DNA of 64,000 nucleotides from DATEOR01 sp963841425 (lineage in GTDB: Bacteria; Actinomycetota; Thermoleophilia; Gaiellales; Gaiellaceae): the NCBI GenBank assembly GCA_963841425.1, contig CAWJCL010000004.1, forward strand, positions 1 to 64,000, given 5' to 3'. Shown in pieces: positions 49,718-58,205 of this stretch. A program made the translations under genes and the position numbers. The notes under the pieces were generated by a model, which was given only the letters and a program-made list of their open reading frames with translations, was not told where the DNA came from and did no database searches. Numbering within the stretch: the stretch's first letter is position 1; the number at the start of each line of letters is the position of its first letter.

Positions 49718-50905
49718 GTGAGCCAGAACCAGCAGCCAGTCGCCCCCTACCTCGCGGTCGGCCTGTCGACCGTCGTGCACGGCGTGGGAGAGCGCAAGCA
49801 CATCAAGCGCAACCTCGCTGTTGTCGAGGATGGCATTCACGCCGCCATGTCCGTGATCGGGATCAACATGCCGGTGCGCCTCATCGCGCTGGCCGAGGGT
49901 GCCCTGACCGGGTTCACCGACGAGGCTTTCGACATCCCGCACGTGACGGCCGCGCGCGACCTCTTCATCGACGTGCCGGGCGAGGAGACCGAGGTGCTGG
50001 CCGGCCTCGCGCGCCACTACGACCTCTACCTCGCGGTCCAGTGCAAGGCGCGCTGGCCCGAGGTGATCGACGACCGCTACTTCAACATGCTCTTCGTCAT
50101 CTCGCCACAGGGCGAGATCGTCCACCGGGCGGCCAAGAACCACCTCTGGTGCCGGGAGCGCTCGTGCACGCCGCACGACGTCTACGACCGCTGGGTGGAG
50201 CTCTTCGGTGACGGGATCGACGCGTTCTACCCGGTGCTCCGCACGGAGGACATCGGGAACATCGGCACGATCTGCTGCTCGGACGGGGAGTACCCCGAGG
50301 CGGTGCGGGCGCTCGCGATGAGCGGCGCCGAGGTCGTCTACCGCCCCAGCGAGGCGGTGCCGATGACGGGCGCCGGCTATCCGGGCGGGGGCACGTGGAT
50401 GCTGCAGAACCGGGCCCATGCGCACTTCAACAGCGTCTACATGCTCTGCCCCAACGTCGGGCCCGTCTACCTGCACCCACGCATGGAGCACCCGTATGAC
50501 ATCGGCGGCGGCAATTCGCACATCGTCGACTACCTGGGGAACGTCGTCGCCTACAGCGCCTCCGGCTACAACACGTTCGTCTCGGCGATCGTGGACATCG
50601 AGGCGCTGCGCCAGTTCCGGGTCATGAACCTGAACTCGAACTGGCTCAAGGATTTGCGCACGGAGGTCTTCCGGCGCATGTACGAGGAGCCGATCCACCC
50701 TGCCAACCTATGGCTCGAGCAGGAGCCGGTCTCGCACGCCGAGGTGGACGAGATCTACCGCGCCAACATCCGCCGCCTCCTCGAGCGGGGCACCTACACA
50801 CCGCCCGCGCACTCCTTCCAGGGGGCGCGTTACATCGCTCCGGACGACTCCTCGCCGGCCGAGGCCTGGGACGAGGCGCGCCACCTCTGGGACGAGGCGG
50901 AGTGA
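49718..50905 (+). CDS. nitrilase/carbon-nitrogen hydrolase superfamily protein
   Basis: 395 residues from GTG 49718 (GAGGAGA upstream). Catalytic triad of the superfamily: Glu in RLIALAEGALTGF (about 60), Lys in VHRAAKNHLW (about 140), Cys in IGTICCSDGEYPEAVRAL (about 190). Longer than a plain nitrilase (about 300), with a C-terminal extension, as in aliphatic-amidase- or formamidase-like branches. It would hydrolyse an amide or carbamoyl bond. Divergent from the gamma-glutamyl-ligase operon, which suggests the two act on related amide or amine compounds. Substrate unknown. Confidence 0.85.
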   Translation: MSQNQQPVAPYLAVGLSTVVHGVGERKHIKRNLAVVEDGIHAAMSVIGINMPVRLIALAEGALTGFTDEAFDIPHVTAARDLFIDVPGEETEVLAGLARHYDLYLAVQCKARWPEVIDDRYFNMLFVISPQGEIVHRAAKNHLWCRERSCTPHDVYDRWVELFGDGIDAFYPVLRTEDIGNIGTICCSDGEYPEAVRALAMSGAEVVYRPSEAVPMTGAGYPGGGTWMLQNRAHAHFNSVYMLCPNVGPVYLHPRMEHPYDIGGGNSHIVDYLGNVVAYSASGYNTFVSAIVDIEALRQFRVMNLNSNWLKDLRTEVFRRMYEEPIHPANLWLEQEPVSHAEVDEIYRANIRRLLERGTYTPPAHSFQGARYIAPDDSSPAEAWDEARHLWDEAE

Positions 50906-52509
50906 TGGCCGAGCGCTACGACGCCGTCTTCGTCGGCGGAGGGCACAACGCCCTGACGTGCGCGGCCTATCTCGCCAGGGCCGGGAAGCGCGTGCTCGTG
51001 CTCGAAGCGCGCGGCGTCGCCGGGGGCGGGTGCGCGACCGAGGAGGTCGCGGCGCCCGGCTTCCGGCACAACTTCCACTCCAACTTCCACGGGATCATCC
51101 ACATGGGCCCCGTCTACCGCGACCTCGAGCTCGAGCGCTACGGCGCCCGCTACGTCTGGCCCGAGAACCAGTTCGCACATGTCTTCCCCGACGGGCGTGC
51201 GCTCGTCCTCTCCCGCAGCGTCGAGCGGACGGCGGAGCGGATCGCCCGCTTCTCGCGAGCCGACGCGGAGACGTTCCGGGAGCTCGCCCACGCGTACCGA
51301 GACGTGCTCGAGCAGGGGATCATCCCGGCGCTCTTCTCGCCGCCCGGGCCCCCGTCCCAGGAGCTCGCCCCCATGGAGGGCTCGTCGGAGGGGCTGACGC
51401 TGCTCCGTCATTTCCTCTCTGCTCCGAACCACGTCGCCCGCGACCTCTTCGAATCGGCGGAGGCGCAGACCTGGCTTGGCTTCTGGGTCGCCCAGCTCGC
51501 CGGCACGGGCGACGTCTTCGGGCTCGGGGCCAACTACCCGATCATGCTGGCGGGGTCGCTCGAGCCGTGGGGCTGGGCGATCTGCGTCGGCGGCTCGAAC
51601 ATGCTCGCCCAGGCGATGGTGCGCTGTCTCGAGGACGCGGGCGGCGAGGTTCGCCTCGACGCGTCGGTGCGGCGCATCGAGGTCGGAGACGGCCTTGCCC
51701 GCGCGGTCGAGCTCGAAAGCGGCGAGCGGATCTCCGTGAGCGGCATTCTCGTCTCGAACCTGGATCCGAGGCACACGTTTCTCGAGCTCGTCGGGGAGAG
51801 TGACCTCTCGAGCGACTTCGCTCACGCCTGCCGGCGCTGGCGCTACGACGTCATGTCGATGTTCTGCGTCTACCTGGCGCTCGACGCCCCGGTGCGCTGG
51901 AAGGCGGCCGAGTGGGACGACGCCGTGGAGCAGTGCTTCGCCGTCTCCCTCTGCGAGTCCCTCGACGTCCTCGACGACAACGCCTCCGACTGCCGCCTCG
52001 GCGTGCCGCCGCGAACGCCCGGCCTCTTCACAGTTCACCCGTCGCTCTTCGAGCCGAGCCTCTGCCCGCCCGGGAAGGAAGCGTGCTTCTGCGAGCAGAT
52101 CGCGCCGTGGGCGCTGCGTGAGAGCGGGGCGGGGGCCTGGGACGACGTGAAGGACGAGTACGCCGAGACTGTCCTCGAGCGCTGGCGCGGCTACGCCTCG
52201 GGCGTGGAGGCCGAACACATCGTCGGCCGCTACGTCGCGAGCCCGCTCGACATCGAGCGGCGCATGCCGAGCATGAAGCACGGCGACTGGAACCACGGCG
52301 AGATGACCCAGGACCAGCTGGGCGTCTTCCGGCCGTTCCACGAATATCCGCCCTACCGGACGGCGTTCGAGAACGTCTACCTCTGCGGCTCCTCCACACA
52401 TCCGGGCGGCTCGATCGGCGGTGCCTGTGGCTACAACGCCGCAGGTGCGATCGCCCAGGATCTCGGCATCGAGGCCTGGTGGGGCCGGGCAGAGGGCGCG
52501 CGTGCCTGA
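50905..52509 (+). CDS. FAD-dependent oxidoreductase of the phytoene-desaturase-like family
   Basis: 534 residues. N-terminal FAD motif YDAVFVGGGHNALTCAAYLARAGKRVLVLEA, then GGGCATEEVAAPGFRHNFHSNF; C-terminal FAD motif FENVYLCGSSTHPGGSIGGACGYNAA. This is the CrtI-like group often called NAD(P)/FAD-dependent oxidoreductase, containing amine oxidases and desaturases. With an amidase and P450 in the operon, it more likely oxidises a catabolic intermediate than a carotenoid; no other carotenoid genes are nearby. TGATG overlap with the amidase. Confidence 0.88.
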   Translation: MAERYDAVFVGGGHNALTCAAYLARAGKRVLVLEARGVAGGGCATEEVAAPGFRHNFHSNFHGIIHMGPVYRDLELERYGARYVWPENQFAHVFPDGRALVLSRSVERTAERIARFSRADAETFRELAHAYRDVLEQGIIPALFSPPGPPSQELAPMEGSSEGLTLLRHFLSAPNHVARDLFESAEAQTWLGFWVAQLAGTGDVFGLGANYPIMLAGSLEPWGWAICVGGSNMLAQAMVRCLEDAGGEVRLDASVRRIEVGDGLARAVELESGERISVSGILVSNLDPRHTFLELVGESDLSSDFAHACRRWRYDVMSMFCVYLALDAPVRWKAAEWDDAVEQCFAVSLCESLDVLDDNASDCRLGVPPRTPGLFTVHPSLFEPSLCPPGKEACFCEQIAPWALRESGAGAWDDVKDEYAETVLERWRGYASGVEAEHIVGRYVASPLDIERRMPSMKHGDWNHGEMTQDQLGVFRPFHEYPPYRTAFENVYLCGSSTHPGGSIGGACGYNAAGAIAQDLGIEAWWGRAEGARA

Positions 52510-53749
52510 GAACAAGGCGCTCGCTGACCTCGTCCGGCAGGTCGAGCTCGGCGAGGTGGAGGAGGAGGAGCGGCGACAGCGCTTTCCCGTGGGCGCCTCG
52601 ATCGAGTTCGCCGACTTCGAGGAGGACGCGCGCATCGGCGCTTTCGACCGCCTGCGCGAAGCGGAGCCCGTCTCTTGGGTGCCCGCTCTTGGAGGGTGGC
52701 TCGTGACGGCCTACCCGCTCGCGCGCAACGTCCTCGCTCGCACCGGCGAGTTCAGCGTCTGGGCAGAGCCGAACCTCGTGCGGGCCTCCCTCGGCGTCAT
52801 GATGCTGACGAGCGACTCGCCCGAGCACGAGCGCCAGCGGGCTCCCTTCGACGAGCCGTTCCGAAGACGCGCCGTGCACGAGCGGTTCGAGGAGCGGGTG
52901 GCCGCCCGTGTCGAGCGGCTGCTCGACGAGCTCGCGCCGCGTGGATCGTGCGAGCTCGCCTCGGAGTTCGCCGCGCCGTTTGCGATCGGGGTGGCCGGCG
53001 ACATCCTCGGGCTCTCGCTCGACGACGTTCCCAGGATCCAGGACTTCTACGAGGCCTTCGCCGGCGCAATGGTGTACGACGGCGATCCCGAGCCCCAGCG
53101 GCGCGCGGATAGAGCCCGCGCCGAGCTGAATGAGATCCTGCTCGCCGAGCTCGCCCGCGTGCGCGCCGAGCCCGACGGCTCCATCAGCTCGGCCGTCGTG
53201 AATGACCCGGCGACCCAGCTCGCGGACGAGGAAGTCGCGGCGCAGCTCCGCGTCATCCTCTTCGGTGCCATCGAGACTGTCGAGTCCATGGTGGTCAACG
53301 CGGTACTCCTGCTGCTCCAGCATCCGGCCGAGCACCGAGCGGTCGAGGCCGATCCGGGCCTCGTCCCCAACGCGGTCGAAGAGGGAATGCGCCTGATCCC
53401 CCCGGTCGCCTTTATCGAACGCTGGACGTCTGCTCCCGCGGTTCTCGGCGACGTCGAGCTTGGCCGCGGCGAGTTCGTGGGCGTATCGACGCTCGCCGCC
53501 AACCGCGACCCGGAGGTGTTCCCGGATCCAGGCCGCTTCGACGTGCGCCGCGAGAACGCACGGCACCACCTCGCCTTCAGCTTCGGCGTCCACCACTGCC
53601 TCGGCTTCAACATGGCGAGGCTGCAGGGCCCGCTCGCCGTGCGGGCGATCCTACGGCGGCTGCCCGGCCTCGAGCTCGTGGGTAGCCCAGAGCCCTACGG
53701 CTTCGCCTTCCGGCGCCCGCCGGAGCTGCACCTCCGCTGGCGAGTCTGA
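52502..53749 (+). CDS. cytochrome P450, second gene
   Basis: 415 residues from GTG 52502, overlapping the previous gene by 8. Haem motif FSFGVHHCLGFNMARLQ near 360, K-helix EEGMRLIPP (ExxR), I-helix LFGAIETVESMVVN, in which the usual AGxxT reads GAIET. N-terminal FDRLREAEPVSWVPALGGWLVTAY. A soluble class I P450 lacking an adjacent redox partner; the ferredoxin/reductase pair at 19.75 kb is the only one in the window. Substrate unknown. Ends 4 bases from the converging MetE-like gene. Confidence 0.9.
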   Translation: MPENKALADLVRQVELGEVEEEERRQRFPVGASIEFADFEEDARIGAFDRLREAEPVSWVPALGGWLVTAYPLARNVLARTGEFSVWAEPNLVRASLGVMMLTSDSPEHERQRAPFDEPFRRRAVHERFEERVAARVERLLDELAPRGSCELASEFAAPFAIGVAGDILGLSLDDVPRIQDFYEAFAGAMVYDGDPEPQRRADRARAELNEILLAELARVRAEPDGSISSAVVNDPATQLADEEVAAQLRVILFGAIETVESMVVNAVLLLLQHPAEHRAVEADPGLVPNAVEEGMRLIPPVAFIERWTSAPAVLGDVELGRGEFVGVSTLAANRDPEVFPDPGRFDVRRENARHHLAFSFGVHHCLGFNMARLQGPLAVRAILRRLPGLELVGSPEPYGFAFRRPPELHLRWRV

Positions 53750-53753
53750 GCGC

Positions 53754-54839
53754 TCAGCGCGCCCAGACTCGGTCTGCGACGCGGGCGACGAGCTCGAGCT
53801 TGCGCCACTGCGTCTCCTCGTCGATCTCGTTGCCCTCGATCACCGACGCGAAGCCGCACTGCGTCGAGAGCGCGAGCTGGTCGGTGGGCAGGAACGATAC
53901 GGCCTCTTCGAGTCGGCGAAGGACGTCGTCCTCGCTTTCGAGCTCGCGGCGCTTGGAGCTCACGAGGCCCATGACCATCGTGTGACCCGGAGGCGTGAAC
54001 CGAATCGGCGCGTAGCCGCCGTCCCGGCCGACGTCATCCCACTCGACGAGGAAGGCGTTGTAGGGCAGCTCTCCGAACACGCGCTCGGCGACGCGCTCGA
54101 GCGAGCCCGAGCAGAGCCAGCGGGAGCGGTAGTTCCCGCGACAGATGTGAAGGCCCGTCGTGACGCCTGCAGGAATGCCCTCGAGGACCTTCCGGTCGGC
54201 GTCGAGCGCCTTGTCGAGCAGCCCGGCGAGGGTATGCCCCGCCTCCTCGAAGCGAGCGCTCCAATCGGGGTCGACGAGATAGGGATAGAGCGGGAAATCG
54301 AGCTGAACGTAGCGGCAGCCGGCGGCGATCGCGTCGGCGATGAGCTCGCGCTCGATCGCGATCGCGTCTACGACGAACTCCTCGTGGCTCGCATAGGCGT
54401 CTGGAGCAACGCCGAAGGGGTGGACGAAGAGCGAAGGGGCTGGAAACGCGACCTTGAACGGGTGGTCGGTCACCCGCGCCAGGAACTCGGCCTCGCGCGC
54501 GGCCGGGCTGTCCACACGCTCGAGCCGCGCCTCGATCGATGGGACCCGGAGGACGAGTGTCTCGCCCTGCTCATTCCGGAATTCGACTGCACTCCGCTCG
54601 GTCGAGACGCCGCTGACCGCGTCATAGAACGAGTTCAGGAACATCCAGCGGCGGAACTCCCCGTCGGAGACGACGTCCAGGCCGAGCTCGACCTGGCGCG
54701 CGACCACACGCTCGATCGCCGCGTCCGCGACCGGGCCGAGGTGAACCGGATCGGACCGCGTCTCGACGGCCTCCTGCAGCTCGGGGGGTCGCAGCAGGCT
54801 GCCGACGACCTCGGCGCGCGCCGGCCGGCGGGGGCTCAG
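53754..54839 (-). CDS. cobalamin-independent methionine-synthase-like protein (MetE C-terminal domain family), CTG start
   Basis: 361 residues. A zinc TIM-barrel of the MetE/YxjG family: zinc ligands in TTGLHICRGNYRS (His, Cys) and LALSTQCGFAS (Cys), with GEFRR and LDFPLYPYLVD in the barrel. The conserved N-terminal motif AEVVGSLLRPPEL lies upstream of the first GTG (54707), so the gene must start earlier. The only fitting codon is CTG 54839, overlapping the TrpB2 stop as CTGA. The family uses folate- or thiol-linked methyl transfer or, in some members, other C1 chemistry. Last gene of the tryptophan operon; role there unclear. Confidence 0.85.
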   Translation of the reverse strand: MSPRRPARAEVVGSLLRPPELQEAVETRSDPVHLGPVADAAIERVVARQVELGLDVVSDGEFRRWMFLNSFYDAVSGVSTERSAVEFRNEQGETLVLRVPSIEARLERVDSPAAREAEFLARVTDHPFKVAFPAPSLFVHPFGVAPDAYASHEEFVVDAIAIERELIADAIAAGCRYVQLDFPLYPYLVDPDWSARFEEAGHTLAGLLDKALDADRKVLEGIPAGVTTGLHICRGNYRSRWLCSGSLERVAERVFGELPYNAFLVEWDDVGRDGGYAPIRFTPPGHTMVMGLVSSKRRELESEDDVLRRLEEAVSFLPTDQLALSTQCGFASVIEGNEIDEETQWRKLELVARVADRVWAR

Positions 54840-56209
54840 CTCACCGCGGCGGGCTTCGGCAGCGCTTCGATCGCCTCGAGGGCTCGCTGGATCTCCTCGT
54901 CGGCCAGCGCGACGTCCTCGAGCTTTCCGGCGAGGTACGCGTCATAGGCGCCGAGGTCGAAGTGCCCGTGGCCCGAGAGATTGAAGAGGATCGTCCGCTG
55001 GTCTCCCGCCGCGTCGGCGGCCGCAGCGACTCGCACGGCGCCGTGGATGGCGTGGGCGGCCTCGGGGGCCGGGATGATGCCCTCGGTCCGCGCGAACGTC
55101 ACCGCAGAGCCGAAGACCTCGCCCTGCGTGTACGCCTCGGCGCGGACGAGGTCGTCGAGCACGAGCTGCGAGACGAGCGGAGCCATTCCGTGGTAGCGCA
55201 GGCCGCCTGCGTGGATCGGCGCCGGGACAAAGTCGTGTCCGAGCGTGTGCATGGGGACGAGCGGGGTCAGCTGCCCCGTGTCTCCGAAGTCGTAGGCGAA
55301 CGGCCCGCGCGTCAGCGTCGGGCACGCGGCCGGCTCGCAGGCGAGGACGTCGATCTCCTTGCCGGCGATCTTCTCCCGTAGGAACGGGAAGGCGAGACCG
55401 GCGAAGTTCGAGCCGCCGCCCACGCAGCCGATCACGCAGTCTGGGAACTCGCCCGCCTCGTCCATCTGCGCTAGCGCCTCTTGGCCGATGACCGTCTGGT
55501 GGGTCAGCACGTGGTTGAGCACGCTGCCGAGCGAGTAGGCGGTGTCCTCACGTCCGGCACCGTCCTCGACCGCCTCCGAGATGGCGATGCCGAGACTCCC
55601 CGGCGAGTCGGGGTTCTCCTCGCGGATAGCGCGCCCGGCCTGGGTGTCCTCAGACGGGCTCGGGACGACCTCGGCCCCCCAGGTCTCCATCATCGAGCGG
55701 CGGTACGGCTTCTGCTCGTAGGAGATCTTGACCATGTAGACCTTGCACTCAAGTCCGAACAGGCACGAGGCCAGTGCGAGGGCGCTGCCCCACTGGCCGG
55801 CGCCGGTCTCGGTCGAGATGCGCGCCCGGCCGTCCTGCTTGACGTAGTACGCCTGGGCAACGGCGGTGTTCGGCTTGTGGCTCCCCGCGGGGCTTACCCC
55901 CTCGTACTTGTAGTAGATGTGCGACTTCGTTCCGAGCTCGCGCTCGAGCCGGTGCGCGCGGAGGAGCGGCGTCGGGCGCCAGAGGCGATAGACGTCGCGG
56001 ATCGGCTCGGGAATCGGGATCTCTGCGTCGTGCGAGACCTCCTGGAGGATCAGCTCCATCGGGAAGAGCGGCGCGAGATCGTCGGGGCCCACCGGCTGGC
56101 CGGTGCCCGGGTGGAGCACCGGCTGGGGCGGGTTCGGCATGTCCGCCTGGATGTTGTACCAGCGCTCGGGAATCGCAGATTCGGGCAGGGTGTATTTCGT
56201 CTCGGTCAT
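54836..56209 (-). CDS. trpB2: tryptophan synthase beta-like PLP enzyme, TrpB2 type
   Basis: 457 residues, longer than TrpB1 (about 400), with the TrpB2-type N-terminus PERWYNIQADMPNPPQPVLHP. PLP lysine in YEGVSPAGSHKPNTAVAQ, catalytic Glu region ETGAGQWGSALA, phosphate loop CVGGGSNFAG, LFNLSGHGHFDL at the end. TrpB2 condenses indole with serine (or phosphoserine) without a TrpA partner; no trpA is nearby. It is coupled by 4-base overlaps to kynureninase upstream and the MetE-like gene downstream, an unexpected place for a tryptophan-forming enzyme. Confidence 0.9.
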   Translation of the reverse strand: MTETKYTLPESAIPERWYNIQADMPNPPQPVLHPGTGQPVGPDDLAPLFPMELILQEVSHDAEIPIPEPIRDVYRLWRPTPLLRAHRLERELGTKSHIYYKYEGVSPAGSHKPNTAVAQAYYVKQDGRARISTETGAGQWGSALALASCLFGLECKVYMVKISYEQKPYRRSMMETWGAEVVPSPSEDTQAGRAIREENPDSPGSLGIAISEAVEDGAGREDTAYSLGSVLNHVLTHQTVIGQEALAQMDEAGEFPDCVIGCVGGGSNFAGLAFPFLREKIAGKEIDVLACEPAACPTLTRGPFAYDFGDTGQLTPLVPMHTLGHDFVPAPIHAGGLRYHGMAPLVSQLVLDDLVRAEAYTQGEVFGSAVTFARTEGIIPAPEAAHAIHGAVRVAAAADAAGDQRTILFNLSGHGHFDLGAYDAYLAGKLEDVALADEEIQRALEAIEALPKPAAVS

Positions 56210-57417
56210 GGCGGTGAGGATACGCCCATTCGGTTCACGACGCCCGCGAGCCGCTCGACCGCCTCCTCCAGCTGCGCGTCGGAAAGATAGGGAGCCGGGC
56301 CGAGGCGCAGATAGCGGGCGCGGGCGTCGACCATCACGCCCTCTTCGGCCAGGCGGCGCGCGATCTCCTCCGCATTGGGGGACTCGAGAGCGAGGAAGCC
56401 GCCGAACAGTTCACGCGGCGTGGTGCGGTCGCGTGTCAGGAGCGCATCGGGCGCGTCCAACTCGTCGACGAGACGCGTGAGCAGGCCCGTCTGATGGAGC
56501 GACACCTCGCGGAGGAACCCGGGCGAAAGCTCCCGCTTCGCGAAGAAGTCGAAGACTTTCGCCGCGCGGTAGTGGCTCGTCGGGTCGTACGTGGACCCAG
56601 CGAAGCGCGTGCCGCCGCGTCCGTACGACACGCCGGCGGAGTCGTGCTCGGCGGCCAGCTCGTCGAACTCGGCGAACCACCCCGTGAAGACTGGCCGCAT
56701 CGACCCCGCTTGCGGCGGAAGGCGCATGAAGCAGTTGCCCTCCCCGAGCTGAAGGTACTTGTAGCCGCCGCCCACGATCCAGGACGCCTCGAGCCCGTGC
56801 TCTGCGACCGTGAACGGAAGCGCCCCCAGCGCGTGGTAGACGTCGACGAGGAGCTCGGCGCCGGCAGCGGCGCACGCATCCGTGAGCCTGTCGAGGCCGG
56901 GGACGATGCGCGCGGTTTCGAAGAGGACGGCGGACACGAGTACCGCGCTCGTCCGCTCGTCGACCACCGCCGCCATCCGCTCTGAGAGAGTCTCGACCGG
57001 GTCCACGGGGAGCCGGACGACGTCGAGCCATTCCTCGTCGAGTCTCGCGAGCTGGCGCCGGAGCGTGTGGAACTCGCCTCCAGAGGTGATGAGCCGTGGC
57101 CGGTTTCGGAGATCGAGCGCCGAGAGGAACCGCGTGACGAGCTCATGGGTGTTCTCTGCGAGCGCAATCGCCGCGTCGTCGTCGAGAAGCCGCCGGAAGC
57201 CGCTGCGAACCCGTTCCGCCTTTGCGAATGCGCGCTCCCACTTCTCGTCGACGAAGCGGGCGGCGTCCTCGAATGCCTCGAGCTGGCCCCCGCGCGCGAC
57301 GTCGGGCCAGGCCTGGTGCGAATGTCCTGTCAGGAGGAGTCGCTCCCCGACCCCGAACGCGGAGTAGTCCGAGGCGAGGGCGTTGGGCGTCCGGCGCAGG
57401 TCCTCGAGGGAGATCAC
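56206..57417 (-). CDS. kynU: kynureninase-like PLP enzyme
   Basis: 403 residues from GTG 57417, overlapping the dioxygenase stop. Aminotransferase-V fold: LLLTGHSHQAWPDVARGG at the N-terminus, the PLP Asp in LLVDVYHALGALPF, the PLP lysine in WIVGGGYKYLQLGEGNCFM. The GGYKYL motif is kynureninase-like, though the following residues differ from the common GGPG. Cleaves kynurenine to anthranilate and alanine. Assigned from the motif and from its position between tryptophan dioxygenase and 2-aminobenzoyl-CoA genes; a related class V enzyme cannot be excluded by motif alone. Confidence 0.82.
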   Translation of the reverse strand: MISLEDLRRTPNALASDYSAFGVGERLLLTGHSHQAWPDVARGGQLEAFEDAARFVDEKWERAFAKAERVRSGFRRLLDDDAAIALAENTHELVTRFLSALDLRNRPRLITSGGEFHTLRRQLARLDEEWLDVVRLPVDPVETLSERMAAVVDERTSAVLVSAVLFETARIVPGLDRLTDACAAAGAELLVDVYHALGALPFTVAEHGLEASWIVGGGYKYLQLGEGNCFMRLPPQAGSMRPVFTGWFAEFDELAAEHDSAGVSYGRGGTRFAGSTYDPTSHYRAAKVFDFFAKRELSPGFLREVSLHQTGLLTRLVDELDAPDALLTRDRTTPRELFGGFLALESPNAEEIARRLAEEGVMVDARARYLRLGPAPYLSDAQLEEAVERLAGVVNRMGVSSPP

Positions 57418-58205
57418 AGCTCGCTGCGAACCGACCAGAGGTCCGGGAACATCGGCTGGTTGAGCGTCGTGCGGAGGTACTTCGCGCCCGGCGACCCGCC
57501 CGTCCCGGACCTCGACCCGATCGTGCGCTCGACCATTTTCACATGCCGGTACCGCCACTCCTGGAAGCCCTCGTCCAGGTCGACCATGCGCTCGCAGACC
57601 TGCGCCGCCTCACCGTCGTCGCGGTAGGCCGCGAGGGCTGCCGCGTGCACACCCTGGGACTCCTCGACCGGCTGCGTGACGTCGCGGTCGAGGCGGTCCG
57701 CCGGAACCTCGTAGCCGCGCAGCGCGAGATAGCGCAGGAACGAGTCGTAGAGCGAAGGGCGCTCGAGGGCCGCCTCGATCCGGCGGTACGCGTCACTGCC
57801 CTTCTCGTAGGCGCCGAGCACGTGGCCGTCGCGGCGGCCGAGCACCGCCTCGAGCTCGCGGAACTGCGCCGACTGGAAGCCGCTCGCCGACTCGAGACGG
57901 TCGCGGAAGCTCAGGAACTGCACCGGCGTCAGCGTCTCGATGACGTCGATCTGCGCGACGACGAGCTTCAGGATCGTCAGGATCCGTTTCAGCGTCGAAA
58001 GGGCCTGCGGACCACGTCCGCTTTCGAGCAGGCTCTGGAGGTACGCGAGCTCGTGCAGGAGCTCCTTGAACCAGAGCTCGTAGACCTGATGGACGACGAT
58101 GAAGAGGATCTCGTCGTGCTCGTCGGAGCGCGGCCGCTGGGCGCCGAGGATCTCGTCGAGCGCGAGGTACGAGGTGTACGTGAGGGATTTTGACTGCTCG
58201 CTCAC
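57414..58205 (-). CDS. kynA: tryptophan 2,3-dioxygenase
   Basis: 263 residues, the usual size. TYTSYLALDEILGAQ, then DEILFIVVHQVYELWFKELL with the substrate-side His, LETLTPVQFLSFRDRLESASGFQSAQFRELE, and near the end RYRHVKMVERTIG with the haem His and ... GTGGSPGAKYLR. A haem enzyme opening the indole ring of L-tryptophan to N-formylkynurenine. ATG 58205 overlaps the acyl-CoA dehydrogenase stop by 4. This gene fixes the pathway assignment of the operon. Confidence 0.95.
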   Translation of the reverse strand: MSEQSKSLTYTSYLALDEILGAQRPRSDEHDEILFIVVHQVYELWFKELLHELAYLQSLLESGRGPQALSTLKRILTILKLVVAQIDVIETLTPVQFLSFRDRLESASGFQSAQFRELEAVLGRRDGHVLGAYEKGSDAYRRIEAALERPSLYDSFLRYLALRGYEVPADRLDRDVTQPVEESQGVHAAALAAYRDDGEAAQVCERMVDLDEGFQEWRYRHVKMVERTIGSRSGTGGSPGAKYLRTTLNQPMFPDLWSVRSEL

